From Sphingobacterium sp. (GTDB lineage: Bacteria > Bacteroidota > Bacteroidia > Sphingobacteriales > Sphingobacteriaceae), in contig JAIRVH010000185.1 in assembly GCA_031253985.1 (NCBI GenBank), positions 124,001 to 188,000 on the forward strand: a stretch of DNA of 64,000 nucleotides. The letters run 5' to 3'. A model generated the notes under the pieces. That model made no database searches. It was not told where the DNA came from and saw only the letters and a list, made by a program, of their open reading frames with translations. Positions 7,860 through 17,097 of the stretch are shown here, piece after piece. How positions within the stretch are numbered: the stretch's first letter is position 1; each line of letters starts with the position of its first letter. The translations under genes were made by a program, and so were the position numbers.

Positions 7860-10800
7860 TTAAAAGCTAAATTTTAAACCAAGCGTTGTTTCAAAAGGAG
7901 CTGGATACCCGGTTAAAAAATTAGGATCCAGTCCCTGATCGTTTGCTTTCCATAAAAGGCCAATGTTGGAGCAGTATAGATAGAGATTCAGTCTCGAAGA
8001 TTGATAGGGCGCAAATACATAGGAAATCCGTATATCCTGCAACCGCAGCTGATCTCCCTTAACAGCTAATACATCGGAATATTGATAAAAACTCTCTCTA
8101 TTTGCATTGGCTGGATATACAAATGCTGGTATGGTTGTATGGTTTTCATCTCCAGCATGCTGCCAGCGTTGTCCATAGTCAGCAAATCGATATTCCCCAC
8201 CGATAAGTCCATTGGAATTAAATGAATTAGGTCTTTTGAGGTAATATCCAAGTTTATAAACGATATTAAAAGAAAACTCCAAATTTTGAAACGAGACAGT
8301 ATGTCGGAGACTCCCAAATTTTGTGGGAAGCCGAGAGCCAACAAAGTTGATACTTTGCCTGTCATTACTGTTGATAATGGCACTGTATTCATCCGTGATG
8401 CCATGATCGATTATCCCCTGCGGATTACCATCTGCATCAAGCCCCTTAAAACGATACAACACCAATGTATTGATGGGATAACCTTCTATCGGAACAATGC
8501 CCGTACTGGAAACAATATCCTTATTGGCTCCGGGAATCCTATAATATCGCGTCACCTTGTCTTTGACCTGATTAAAAATAAGATCTGTTCTTACCCGAAT
8601 TGCCTTCTTTTCAAACCAGTTAAACCAAAGTTGAGCATCCAAACCATGCGTCGATGTACGCGCTACGTTTCCATAGAATTCGCCGACGCCAACTTGTGGT
8701 GCAACGGGGCTCTGCCCCATTAGATCTTTGCCATTTTTCTGAAAGTATTCCACCGTACCTCCGGCTCTACCTTTTATTAGGCTAATGTCTACTCCAAAAT
8801 TTAAGTTTTGCACGCGCTCCCAACGCAGCGAACTATTGGGCGGGTTTAAAATGACATCCATGGGCTTTCCCCACAAATTTGTGGTTCTATAGAGTTTTGA
8901 TGTCAGATAAGCGGTAGTACTTTTATCCACATTACCATTGTAACCATAGGTAGTTCGCAGTTTTAAGTAATCCAGTTTATCGCTTTTGAGGAACTGTTTA
9001 AAGTCATAAGAGGCCCCCATAGACCAAAGCGGGACACCCCTTTGATTCGCTGAGACACCAAATAGATTAGATTCATCCTTACGGATGCTACCTGTTATGG
9101 TCAGATTGTCGCGATACGAATAAGAAAATAAACCATACCAAGAACGGTTATTGTCCTGTTGTCGGATACGGCCTCCCCCCTTGCTGATCATGGAATAACC
9201 ACCATTGTGGTAAAGTGGAAAAGAACTGAAAATATCCACTTCCGAATAGCTTTCCAGTTTTGGGTTATAACCGTACAAAGATCCGGGGCTGTCAAAGAGG
9301 CTTCTATCTTTACGCCTTTCCATTCCAATTAGACCACTAATCCGATGCAATCGGCCTAAACGTTCATCCCAGTCGAGCTGCACGCGTCCATAGTGAGACT
9401 GCATTCTTGTCTCACTTGAATCGAAAATATCGCCCAAAGGAATCGGCCGAGCGACAGTCTTGCTCATAAGATCAACCTGAGAGAACTGATTGATCAGATT
9501 ACGCGTATAGAAAGACCGTTGATCATACAAGGTGCTGTTGTCGATCCAATTGTTGCTCATCAGAAAATCCCCTGAGATTTTTAACGAACGATATATCTTC
9601 GAGCTGATGCCCAGTTGAAATCGGAGCTGTTGATCTATACCGCGATATTGCGTCAAGCCATTTTGCACTTCTTCCAAAGGCCGGTATTTCCAATCCAATA
9701 AGTAGCCATTGCCGACGGTATCTGTATACGATCTTCTTAACGTGCTCATTGTGGCGGCTTCCAGTGCCCGTTCATTATCTGCCAGTCGTTCATACGGATA
9801 CAACGGAGTATAACCATACGCTTTACTTTCTGTGTTGGTATTTTTCACATACCAGAGATCGGTACTCACTTGCAGATAGTCCTTTATCAGATTCCACTGG
9901 TTGTTATTGCGGATATTTAAACGCGTATTGTCGGCTGTCGCACTTTCGCTCAGTGAACGATCATAGGCCAAAGAGATGAGACTTCGTACCCGATCAGAAC
10001 CAGCTGTAATACTAAGTTGCTGCTGATTTTGAATTTTGTTTCGGTAGAAGTATTTTGTCAGCTCTTCGCGTACATCATGCGCTCTATACCCATCAATTTC
10101 CGCTTTAGCCACGTCCTGGTCTAAATCTCCGAACCTTACTCTTTCCAAGAGGCTAACAACTGGTGAAATATTTTTATATCCCGTATTGATGTCTTTGTCG
10201 TAATAACCTCTTTGAAACAGGTCGATTTCCGAATCGATAAATTCGCTCGAGCTAAGCTGTTTTTGGTAAAACAAGTTAGGCTTTTTGGCGATCAGGAAAT
10301 TTGAAGTAAAATCAATTGTCGTTCTCGTTTTACCCTTCTTTGTTGTAATGACAATGACGCCATTTCCGGACCGCACACCCCATATTGATGCTGCTGTTGC
10401 ATCTTTAAGAACGGTTACACTTTCTATATCATTGGGATTAATGTTTTCAAGATCACCTTCGAAAGGAAAATTATCGACGACGATGAGCGGACGTGTACTG
10501 GAAAACAGTGTGCTACGGCCTCTAACACTGAGCCCATCAGGATTACCAGCATTTTTATCCAGCAACAGACCATTTGCAACACCATCCAACCTTGACAAAA
10601 TATTCATTGCCGGATTTCGTTGCAAGGTTTTATTATCCACCTGCACAAAACTCCCCGTCGCCCTTTCTTTCGGAATCTTTTGGTAGCCCGTCGAAACTAC
10701 CTCCACCTCTTCCAATTGATTCTCCAGCGGTATCAATTTAGCTTGCAGTGATACCCCAGCGATATAGGGTAGATCTAAACGCTTGAATCCCATATGGGAA

Positions 10801-11261
10801 AACGAAACAATTCCTTTGGGATTGGACACTTGAATAGAAAAGGAACCGTCCTTGAGCGAAGAGCTTCTACCCTTTTCTCCTTCTACTCGAATGGATACCC
10901 CTTGGATGGGTTTTCCGTCACTGGAAGATACAACGATACCGCTGACAGATAACAGCCCTTCCGCCCCGCTGTCCTTGCGGGGCGTCTGAGCTGATAAACT
11001 AAACATATTAAAACTGAACATCATAAGGAACAGGATTAGAATTGTCCTTATGCTAAACATTCCCTTTACGCTCTTTGGCATCGGCACAGGGGTACATGCG
11101 GACATCATCTGCCTCAAGCTATATACTATACAATTAAAGGAGTACTTTTTATCCCATGCATTTTGTACTTTTTTTAAATTATTTTTTTCGGCACCTTTTA
11201 TAGCTGCCAGATAGGCTACCTTATCCAATAAGGCAGACATCCAGTTTGATCTGTGTTTCAT
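7860..11261 (-). CDS. SusC/RagA TonB-dependent outer-membrane transporter
   Basis: A 1133-residue protein. A membrane segment at about residues 70-91 (SIRTILILFLMMFSFNMF) is the signal peptide, but about 68 residues precede it, which is unusual. Residues about 103-185 form the carboxypeptidase-regulatory-like domain (VSGIVVSSSDGKPIQGVSI). The plug follows (LSVRGRSTLFSSTRPLIVVDN, then NDIESVTVLKDATAASIWG and NGVIVITTKKG), then the beta barrel to the C-terminal phenylalanine (TTLGLKFSF). It imports a large substrate with TonB energy, together with SusD. It starts 16 bases after the gene at 11278-11652. The start may instead be one of the internal methionines near residue 68. Confidence 0.93.
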   Translation of the reverse strand: MKHRSNWMSALLDKVAYLAAIKGAEKNNLKKVQNAWDKKYSFNCIVYSLRQMMSACTPVPMPKSVKGMFSIRTILILFLMMFSFNMFSLSAQTPRKDSGAEGLLSVSGIVVSSSDGKPIQGVSIRVEGEKGRSSSLKDGSFSIQVSNPKGIVSFSHMGFKRLDLPYIAGVSLQAKLIPLENQLEEVEVVSTGYQKIPKERATGSFVQVDNKTLQRNPAMNILSRLDGVANGLLLDKNAGNPDGLSVRGRSTLFSSTRPLIVVDNFPFEGDLENINPNDIESVTVLKDATAASIWGVRSGNGVIVITTKKGKTRTTIDFTSNFLIAKKPNLFYQKQLSSSEFIDSEIDLFQRGYYDKDINTGYKNISPVVSLLERVRFGDLDQDVAKAEIDGYRAHDVREELTKYFYRNKIQNQQQLSITAGSDRVRSLISLAYDRSLSESATADNTRLNIRNNNQWNLIKDYLQVSTDLWYVKNTNTESKAYGYTPLYPYERLADNERALEAATMSTLRRSYTDTVGNGYLLDWKYRPLEEVQNGLTQYRGIDQQLRFQLGISSKIYRSLKISGDFLMSNNWIDNSTLYDQRSFYTRNLINQFSQVDLMSKTVARPIPLGDIFDSSETRMQSHYGRVQLDWDERLGRLHRISGLIGMERRKDRSLFDSPGSLYGYNPKLESYSEVDIFSSFPLYHNGGYSMISKGGGRIRQQDNNRSWYGLFSYSYRDNLTITGSIRKDESNLFGVSANQRGVPLWSMGASYDFKQFLKSDKLDYLKLRTTYGYNGNVDKSTTAYLTSKLYRTTNLWGKPMDVILNPPNSSLRWERVQNLNFGVDISLIKGRAGGTVEYFQKNGKDLMGQSPVAPQVGVGEFYGNVARTSTHGLDAQLWFNWFEKKAIRVRTDLIFNQVKDKVTRYYRIPGANKDIVSSTGIVPIEGYPINTLVLYRFKGLDADGNPQGIIDHGITDEYSAIINSNDRQSINFVGSRLPTKFGSLRHTVSFQNLEFSFNIVYKLGYYLKRPNSFNSNGLIGGEYRFADYGQRWQHAGDENHTTIPAFVYPANANRESFYQYSDVLAVKGDQLRLQDIRISYVFAPYQSSRLNLYLYCSNIGLLWKANDQGLDPNFLTGYPAPFETTLGLKFSF

Positions 11262-11277
11262 CTGCTTATTGTTAAGG

Positions 11278-11652
11278 TTAGTCTGCTATTCTTCCAAAAA
11301 ACTCGTGTATCCGCTTGGTGATCTCCAGCTCATCCAAGCTGGATAATGTTGTTTCAGCTTCTGAAATATCAATTTTACTAATGTCCATGTAGTCTTTATG
11401 CACATGGAAATAAGCAATCAGTACAGCTAAGAGGTCGAAGCCGAACACCTGCTTTTGGCAAAGTTCTATTAGATTTTCATTGGGCCAGCGGTCTGCCGAC
11501 TTTTTAAGTAGTAAAGAGATGGTATTCTGGATGGTACGGATATCATACTTTTTCCAAAAATCAGCGATCTTATCCGTGGGATCATAGTTCTGATCAAGTA
11601 CTTGATATATGGCCAGTTCCAGCGCTAGTACATTTGAATATTTTTGATTCAT
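11278..11652 (-). CDS. Hypothetical protein, first gene of the SusCD-TlpA operon
   Basis: A 124-residue, mostly helical cytoplasmic protein without signal peptide or membrane segment. It reads as a run of amphipathic helices (VLALELAIYQVLDQNY, IQNTISLLLKKSADRW, LDELEITKRIHEFFGRI). I do not recognise the family. It lies 16 bases upstream of the SusC gene on the same strand and is probably cotranscribed. Its acidic helical character and position could fit a regulator or a partner of the unusual SusC N-terminal extension, but nothing in the sequence shows this. Confidence 0.6.
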   Translation of the reverse strand: MNQKYSNVLALELAIYQVLDQNYDPTDKIADFWKKYDIRTIQNTISLLLKKSADRWPNENLIELCQKQVFGFDLLAVLIAYFHVHKDYMDISKIDISEAETTLSSLDELEITKRIHEFFGRIAD

Positions 11653-12557
11653 TTTTAAGGTTCATAAACATGACTTTGGCAATGTCCTTGCGTTTGAATA
11701 AGACATACCATCCCCCATTGCAAAAAATTTGCATTCCAAAGAGGTGTCATTGCAGGGAATTTTAGATCCTTGCAGTTATCACAAATTAAGAATTAACAAA
11801 ATCCCGCAAAGCGCCCCGAGACGGTTACAAAGCATTGATTAGGGGGGCATTATGGCGCTTCCTGTCGGGAAAGATAAAAAACCGATCTGTAAGCAATAGA
11901 AAACTATGCTTAAATTCCTTTGATTTGTTTGCAACAATAAATTTTAAATGCTAATTTTAAGTTGTTGACGCTTGAATAGAGCAATTAAATCCATTATTAA
12001 CCTGATCTAAAGGGAACGTTGTAAAACAGACAGATCGGAAAACCTTGAATAAGGGAGTACTTATTTGTATCCTATCGGCACATTACAAATTGGCGATAGC
12101 AGCCCTCACCTATTTCGGTTTTTAATGATTTAATAAACTATTCTGGCGCGCGGATAGCGTTCTTTATGGGAATAGTGTGTGCAAGCCGACGGTTTATCTC
12201 CTGGAGGTAAACTGTGGTTTTTAATTGGGTGTTTTCTGTTCGTTTTATCATAATCATTTATTTGGTTATTTATTAAAACGATAACACTCAGTAAGCAAAG
12301 AAATAGTTGGCTTGTAAAAATAATGAAGCGAACTTCCAAGCTTTGCACGTGGCGCCGTCAAGAGCCCCTAAGACCGAAATCCTAGTTCCACAAAGACTGA
12401 CAGGAAGCCCGCTCCATTGAAGTGTATGCAAAGATACTAAAATCAATGGAAAGCGAACCCCATGTCGACCTACGTGGAAAATTTGACGGCTTTCGTGCGT
12501 AAGTGACATCGTTTGGAATGAATAGCATTCCCTATTGTCGCATTTTATTAACTAATA
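11653..12557. other. Intergenic region with one coding remnant
   Basis: About 900 bases without an intact gene. Plus-strand bases 12401-12502 read as 33 protein-like codons ending in TAA (RSIEVYAKILKSMESEP, then HVDLRGKFDGF), preceded by a stop codon, so they look like the tail of a lost gene of unknown identity. The opposite-strand frame 12288-12509 is probably its shadow. The rest (11653-12400) shows no convincing coding sequence or hairpin. The region marks the left edge of the defence island. Confidence 0.45.
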
Positions 12558-12610
12558 CAAATATAGAGCAAAATGACGACTTTCGCAAATATAATTTACA
12601 AAAGTCGTCA
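12558..12610. promoter_or_regulatory. Operator-like inverted repeat and leftward promoter ahead of HTH gene
   Basis: TGACGACTTT at 12574-12583 and its exact reverse complement at 12601-12610 form a 10-bp inverted repeat with a 17-base spacer, 19 bases upstream of the HTH-NTF2 start codon. On the minus strand, TATATTTG (12565-12558) with TTTG (12589-12586) 20 bases away matches the Bacteroidota promoter and has one half of the repeat in its spacer. It points left, away from the HTH gene. The HTH protein probably binds here (inference). Confidence 0.55.
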
Positions 12611-12628
12611 AAAAAAACACCCAATTCT

Positions 12629-13501
12629 ATGAGTACATTATTCGGGAAATACTTTGACAAATTAAAAGCGAGCAAAACAGAGGTAGCAGACATTACTGGT
12701 CTCAAGAGACAGAGGATAAGTGATCTTTGTAATAAAGATAATAGTAAGCCGACACCGTCAGAATTTTACAAAATAATACTTACCGCAATCTTATTAAAAC
12801 ATCTTTCAGAAATTGAGTTCAATAATGCAATAAATGAGATATTTCCAAATAGACCAAAGGAAGACTTTCTTAGAGAACTTAATAATTTACCCCCAGAGGT
12901 CAAGTTTATACTGACACATTGTTTAACACAAAAGCAAGTTGAAAAAGATATTAAAATGTCTGATGGCAAAATAAGCAGACTCGCCAGTGAAGTAGTAAAA
13001 GATCTCGAAGCTATAGAATTTATAAGCTTTATTGAGGAATTAGGAGAGAATGTTTTAGAAACTTTTAAGCGAATTTATGGCCCTATCAAAACTATTGACA
13101 CTCTTTTACCAAATGCTTCTATATTAAATGACAGGACAAATAAAGTTTTCCAATACATAACTGCTTACAACAATAAGGATGTAGAGAACATGATAACTGA
13201 TTTTTCGGATAGTATTGTTTTTATAAACTTTGAAGGTAACAAAGAAACGATGCGGAAAGAGGGTTTTGATGACGTGAAGAAGCAGGCTATTGAGGCACTC
13301 TCCTATTTCAGTGAGAGACAGCAAGTCATCGAATCAATGTGCCACAAACAGCATTCAACTGAAATCACTATTAAATACCATGCTATAGCAGCAATAGATT
13401 TTCCGGCGGGGAAACAAGGTGATGAGATCAACTTAGTGAGTAAATCAGTTTTTGAGTTTTCAGCCGAAGGAAAGATAGTTAGGCTGACGGATATATCATA
13501 G
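12629..13501 (+). CDS. HTH regulator fused to an NTF2/SnoaL-like domain
   Basis: A 290-residue protein from the ATG at 12629; the frame is open further upstream, but those codons cover the operator region. Residues about 1-50 form a Cro/C1-type HTH (KLKASKTEVADITGLKRQRIS). The middle is helical with a possible second HTH-like part (CLTQKQVEKDIKMSDGKIS). Residues about 195-290 look like an NTF2/SnoaL-like alpha+beta domain (VFQYITAYNNKDVENMITDF, then a C-terminal sheet ending KIVRLTDIS). NTF2-like domains bind small ligands or act as enzymes; which applies here is not visible. It lies 18 bases upstream of the HNH nuclease gene and probably controls it. Confidence 0.7.
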   Translation: MSTLFGKYFDKLKASKTEVADITGLKRQRISDLCNKDNSKPTPSEFYKIILTAILLKHLSEIEFNNAINEIFPNRPKEDFLRELNNLPPEVKFILTHCLTQKQVEKDIKMSDGKISRLASEVVKDLEAIEFISFIEELGENVLETFKRIYGPIKTIDTLLPNASILNDRTNKVFQYITAYNNKDVENMITDFSDSIVFINFEGNKETMRKEGFDDVKKQAIEALSYFSERQQVIESMCHKQHSTEITIKYHAIAAIDFPAGKQGDEINLVSKSVFEFSAEGKIVRLTDIS

Positions 13502-13519
13502 GGATTTGAAAGGATATTG

Positions 13520-14215
13520 ATGGAGAAAAAACGAAACCCCAAATGGCAGCGAGACGAGCTTATACTCGCTTTGGATCTATATTTTCATTTGGAGCCAGGG
13601 CAGATACATGCTAGAAACCCATTGATTATTGCCTTATCAGATACTTTGAACAAACTGCCCATTCATAGGGATAAGGATGAATATGAAAAGTTTAGAAATC
13701 CTAACGGCGTTGGGCTAAAGCTCAGCAACTTTTTGGCTTTAGATGAGTCGTATTCCGGCAAAGGAATGGCTGCTACGAGCAAACTCGATAAAGAAGTGTT
13801 TGCAGAATTTAAAGATAAAAGAGAATTGCTAGGTAAGCTTGCCAATGCTATAAAGCTGAGCGCAATCAATCCTGCGATTAGAAATGAGATTCTTAATCTG
13901 TCTGACGGTAGTGATGATGATGCAAAGGTAAAAGAAGGAGGTCTTTTATACCGCTATCATCTGGCAAGAGAACGAAATACCACTATTGTCAAAAAGAAGA
14001 AAGAAAAAGTATTTAAACTACATGGTAAACTGGAATGTGAGTTATGCAGTTTCGACTTCGAAAAAGTATATGGGGAGATTGGATATGGCTTTATAGAATG
14101 CCATCACAAAAAACCATTATATACACTCGTTGAAGAAACCGAAACAAGCTTAGATGATCTGATGCTCGTATGTTCAAATTGTCATAGGATGTTGCATAGA
14201 GGGTGGGTTAAATAA
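13520..14215 (+). CDS. McrA-like HNH endonuclease
   Basis: A 231-residue protein. The N-terminal domain (about 1-110) starts KWQRDELILALDLYF and contains EKFRNPNGVGLKLSNFLALD, a block that recurs in a widespread family of HNH restriction-type nucleases. The C-terminal HNH has C173/C176, the His pair at 195-196 (ECHHKKPL) and C218/C221/H222 (LVCSNCHRMLH), which would bind zinc and catalyse DNA cleavage. I chose ATG at 13520 over an in-frame TTG just upstream. It follows the HTH-NTF2 gene and lies in an island with a methyltransferase and other nucleases. Likely a modification-dependent or type II restriction enzyme; the target is unknown. Confidence 0.85.
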   Translation: MEKKRNPKWQRDELILALDLYFHLEPGQIHARNPLIIALSDTLNKLPIHRDKDEYEKFRNPNGVGLKLSNFLALDESYSGKGMAATSKLDKEVFAEFKDKRELLGKLANAIKLSAINPAIRNEILNLSDGSDDDAKVKEGGLLYRYHLARERNTTIVKKKKEKVFKLHGKLECELCSFDFEKVYGEIGYGFIECHHKKPLYTLVEETETSLDDLMLVCSNCHRMLHRGWVK

Positions 14216-14247
14216 TTAATACCAGAATCTGTCAAAAATAGTAAGTT

Positions 14248-14346
14248 ATGAAAATTGGAGATAAAATTGAATTCCAAAACAATGATAACAAATCACGGGT
14301 AAAATCTACATTTGAAGAAATTTATAAATATGAACTACGTTATTAA
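14248..14346 (+). CDS. Small ORF of unknown status between HNH and DGQHR genes
   Basis: A 32-residue frame, MKIGDKIEFQNNDNKSR onward, ends in TAA. It has protein-like composition and no recognisable family. It may be a tiny gene or the start of a decayed one. The whole gap from 14216 to 14563 (348 bases) is very AT-rich, and the rest of it shows no coding signal. It probably holds the promoter of the gene at 14564. Confidence 0.25.
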   Translation: MKIGDKIEFQNNDNKSRVKSTFEEIYKYELRY

Positions 14347-14563
14347 AACTGAAAACAACATTTCACAATGGAAAATAATACAGGAATAAAATATCACTTT
14401 ATTTAATAAAATGACTGTCTATTATAAGGGATTATTATCCATATATAATTCTAATAGTAATTTAGAGGTGCAGATAAGTACTATTTAGCACTAAAGGTAA
14501 CTCGGTCATCGACTAACAAATAATTTTTTAAAATAATCTTTTTATAAAACACTTATTTACTTT

Positions 14564-15811
14564 ATGAAAATTTTAACTCAATCAATAGATCATAGAATTC
14601 AGGCTATAAATGTAATGGTAGAAATATCTATGAAAGAATATTTAGAAATAGCCGAGAGTATAATTAATGAAAATGAATTTCAAAGGAAAAAAGTAATAAA
14701 CTCTCAAATATCAAAGATACTTAGGGAAGATATAACAATAGGATGCTCCGTACCTCCTTTAGTTTTAGCCTTAAAGCAAGATTTATTAACCACAGAATTT
14801 AATTACCTTAACTACCTGGATAATAGTATTATCGAAAAGGCATTTGATGAAAAAAAATTGCTAATATTAGACGGTAAACAACGTACACATGTATTTTTAA
14901 AATTACACAAAGATCTTAAGGAATTAATAAGAAAAGATGGCAGTGAAAGGGTCAAAGCTGAAAATGATCTTAAATCATTTTTAAATAACACTCTACGAAT
15001 AGAAGTATATGTCGGCATAAATAAGCTTAACATTCTGTATAGGATGCTCACATTAAATTCTGGACAAACAAACATGTCTACACGACATCTAATGGAAATG
15101 CTTTATTTGGATTATCTCGACATTGATTTTGATGGCATAAGATTAGTTCCAGATAAAAATGATGAAGTAATTTCGAAAGATCCATCAGAATTTATTTTTA
15201 AAGATATCTTAGATGGTTTTACTTCCTATCTCGACAAAGATGAGAACACTCTAGAGAGGTCAGAAATATTAGACAACATAAAAAGCGCCAACAATATAAA
15301 GCAAGAAGTCTCTGATAAAAATATTTTTGAGAACTTTGTAATAACATATAAATCTTTTATTGACAAAATGGTTGAAAATTTTCAAGATATTTCAATTGTA
15401 AAAGAAGAATTAATAGACACAGAGTATGAAATAAAAGGTCCAGTTTTCGGAAAATCTGCGATAGAAATTTTTAAAAGATCTCAAGCAATTTCAGGGTTTG
15501 GCGCAGCTATAGCTGAATTAAAAGACATCAGAGATAATTTTGACTTGGAGAAAGTCCGGGATTCCATAAAAAAAATACACTGTAAAGATATCGATTATCT
15601 CACGTCAGCATTAACTTTAAATAAACACTTTGATAATATTAGAGATAAATCCAAGAAAATTGGTAACGATCAAAGGTTCTATTTTAAATCATTTTTTAGG
15701 AGTTTATTTGATCCAGAAGCTAGCTACACTTTATGTTTCGATAAATCAATAGAATATGCTTATAAGAAAACACGAGAAGAAAAATCATATTTAAAAGATT
15801 TATATAATTAA
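14564..15811 (+). CDS. DGQHR/DndB-like protein of a candidate defence pair
   Basis: A 415-residue protein. Residues 100-110 read LILDGKQRTHV, close to the D-G-Q-H/Q-R motif of DGQHR, DndB and DUF262 (GmrSD-type) proteins. The N-terminal part (MVEISMKEYLEIAESI, then FQRKKVINSQISKIL) and the later LTLNSGQTNMSTRHLMEML also suit this superfamily, whose members act in DNA modification control or restriction of phage DNA. Lys replaces the usual third residue and Thr the fifth-position neighbour, so activity is uncertain. The stop lies 2 bases before the next gene, so the two are tightly coupled. AT content is higher than in the flanking genes, which suggests transfer. Confidence 0.6.
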   Translation: MKILTQSIDHRIQAINVMVEISMKEYLEIAESIINENEFQRKKVINSQISKILREDITIGCSVPPLVLALKQDLLTTEFNYLNYLDNSIIEKAFDEKKLLILDGKQRTHVFLKLHKDLKELIRKDGSERVKAENDLKSFLNNTLRIEVYVGINKLNILYRMLTLNSGQTNMSTRHLMEMLYLDYLDIDFDGIRLVPDKNDEVISKDPSEFIFKDILDGFTSYLDKDENTLERSEILDNIKSANNIKQEVSDKNIFENFVITYKSFIDKMVENFQDISIVKEELIDTEYEIKGPVFGKSAIEIFKRSQAISGFGAAIAELKDIRDNFDLEKVRDSIKKIHCKDIDYLTSALTLNKHFDNIRDKSKKIGNDQRFYFKSFFRSLFDPEASYTLCFDKSIEYAYKKTREEKSYLKDLYN

Positions 15812-15813
15812 AT

Positions 15814-16965
15814 ATGGCCTTAAAAATTACAAGTGGTGGATCTTCTATTAAAATTAATAAAGTTACGTTTGATGGAGAAATAAATTCTTTTGCATGTTTT
15901 GAAAATGATGATGATGAACCAATCTTCTATTTCAAACTGCCATTTGAAATTGAGGAATTACCAAACGATGATTTTTCCGAGAAAATTTATCTTTTTAAAA
16001 ATGAATTATTCGAGAATGAAAGATTAATCAAATTAAAACTGAAAGAAAAACCGGAAGATAATAAACTGGTTGGCTACATGTTTTCTTTGAGAGATCTGGT
16101 TAATCAACCAAATGTATTTAAAAATATTCACCTAAAAAAAATCGCGTTCAATACGATTAATAAACTTCTATCTGAAACGGATTTATCTCTAAAATCAAAA
16201 AAAGTAGATTATCGCTCTGATTCTGATTACAATATTTTTGATTTTTATGATGAGAGCCTGATTGTAGTGTGCGTTTGCGATCAATTTGTAAATTTTCAAA
16301 ATTATAATTTTAAAGATTATTTACCATCCTTTTCTAAGTACGGCTTTAAGTTCTCTCACAACAATGAATTTTATTCAACGGAAACGAGTTGCAAGGTGAC
16401 ACGACAAAATTATATTAATATTGATACAGCACTAACTTTAAAAATTCCCAATAACAGTCTGCATACGAACTACTTCATAAGATCTCTTTTACAAAATGAT
16501 CTTATCACATCAAATAATGAAATTGGCAGGTTCCATATTTATTATCAGGTTATAGAAATGTTAATGGAAAAAGTTTATAAAAATGAAGTTCAGGAAAAAA
16601 TTATCGCTAAGTTTAATACTTTATCATCATTTGACGCCAAAGAACTTTTTCGAGAGACAATGAGAGATTCATATTCTTTAGAAAAATTGTTCGGGGGTGC
16701 CTATTCGACATTAGATTCAGATATTGTAGATGAGTTAAAAACCAATATTGATGTTTTTTTAAAATATGTCGCAGTTGATTACAACGGAAAAGAAACCTAC
16801 GGTTCGATCTATAAAGTTAGAAACACTCTATTTCATGGATACAGTAAGATTTTAGAGAACTCCAGCTTGGACAAAGAGAAAATCAATTCTTATTTAAAAT
16901 TAGTAAATGATTCATTCGAATATTTGATTAACGATGTAATTCTAACCTATTCCAAACCTATTTGA
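15814..16965 (+). CDS. HEPN-domain protein of a candidate defence pair
   Basis: A 383-residue protein without signal peptide. The N-terminal two thirds are beta-rich and not recognised. The C-terminal 140 residues are helical and carry KVRNTLFHGY near residue 335: R336-N-x3-H341 is the R-x4-H core of HEPN domains, which are RNA-cleaving toxins or effector domains in many abortive-infection systems. The layout resembles ApeA-type HEPN proteins. It follows the DGQHR-like gene by 2 bases, so the pair is probably one functional unit, with the DGQHR-like protein as sensor or regulator (inference). Confidence 0.6.
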   Translation: MALKITSGGSSIKINKVTFDGEINSFACFENDDDEPIFYFKLPFEIEELPNDDFSEKIYLFKNELFENERLIKLKLKEKPEDNKLVGYMFSLRDLVNQPNVFKNIHLKKIAFNTINKLLSETDLSLKSKKVDYRSDSDYNIFDFYDESLIVVCVCDQFVNFQNYNFKDYLPSFSKYGFKFSHNNEFYSTETSCKVTRQNYINIDTALTLKIPNNSLHTNYFIRSLLQNDLITSNNEIGRFHIYYQVIEMLMEKVYKNEVQEKIIAKFNTLSSFDAKELFRETMRDSYSLEKLFGGAYSTLDSDIVDELKTNIDVFLKYVAVDYNGKETYGSIYKVRNTLFHGYSKILENSSLDKEKINSYLKLVNDSFEYLINDVILTYSKPI

Positions 16966-17097
16966 CCAATATCAAAAGAATAGAAAAATACTCTCATTGG
17001 AGGCCTAATGGGAAGAGGTAAAATACACCAAGATGAGTTGAAAACTATTTCAATACACTTATGGATAAAAATTCAAAAAATAAAAACACTAACAATT

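Noticed and set aside
11653..12500. tRNA gene or attachment-site duplication bordering the defence island
   Set aside because: No cloverleaf-like sequence and no matching direct repeat at the right border (about 22.3-22.6 kb) could be seen by eye.
12288..12509. Minus-strand frame of 73 codons near the HTH operator
   Set aside because: Its opposite strand reads more like protein, and no family resemblance exists. The leftward promoter keeps a small doubt open, recorded under findings.
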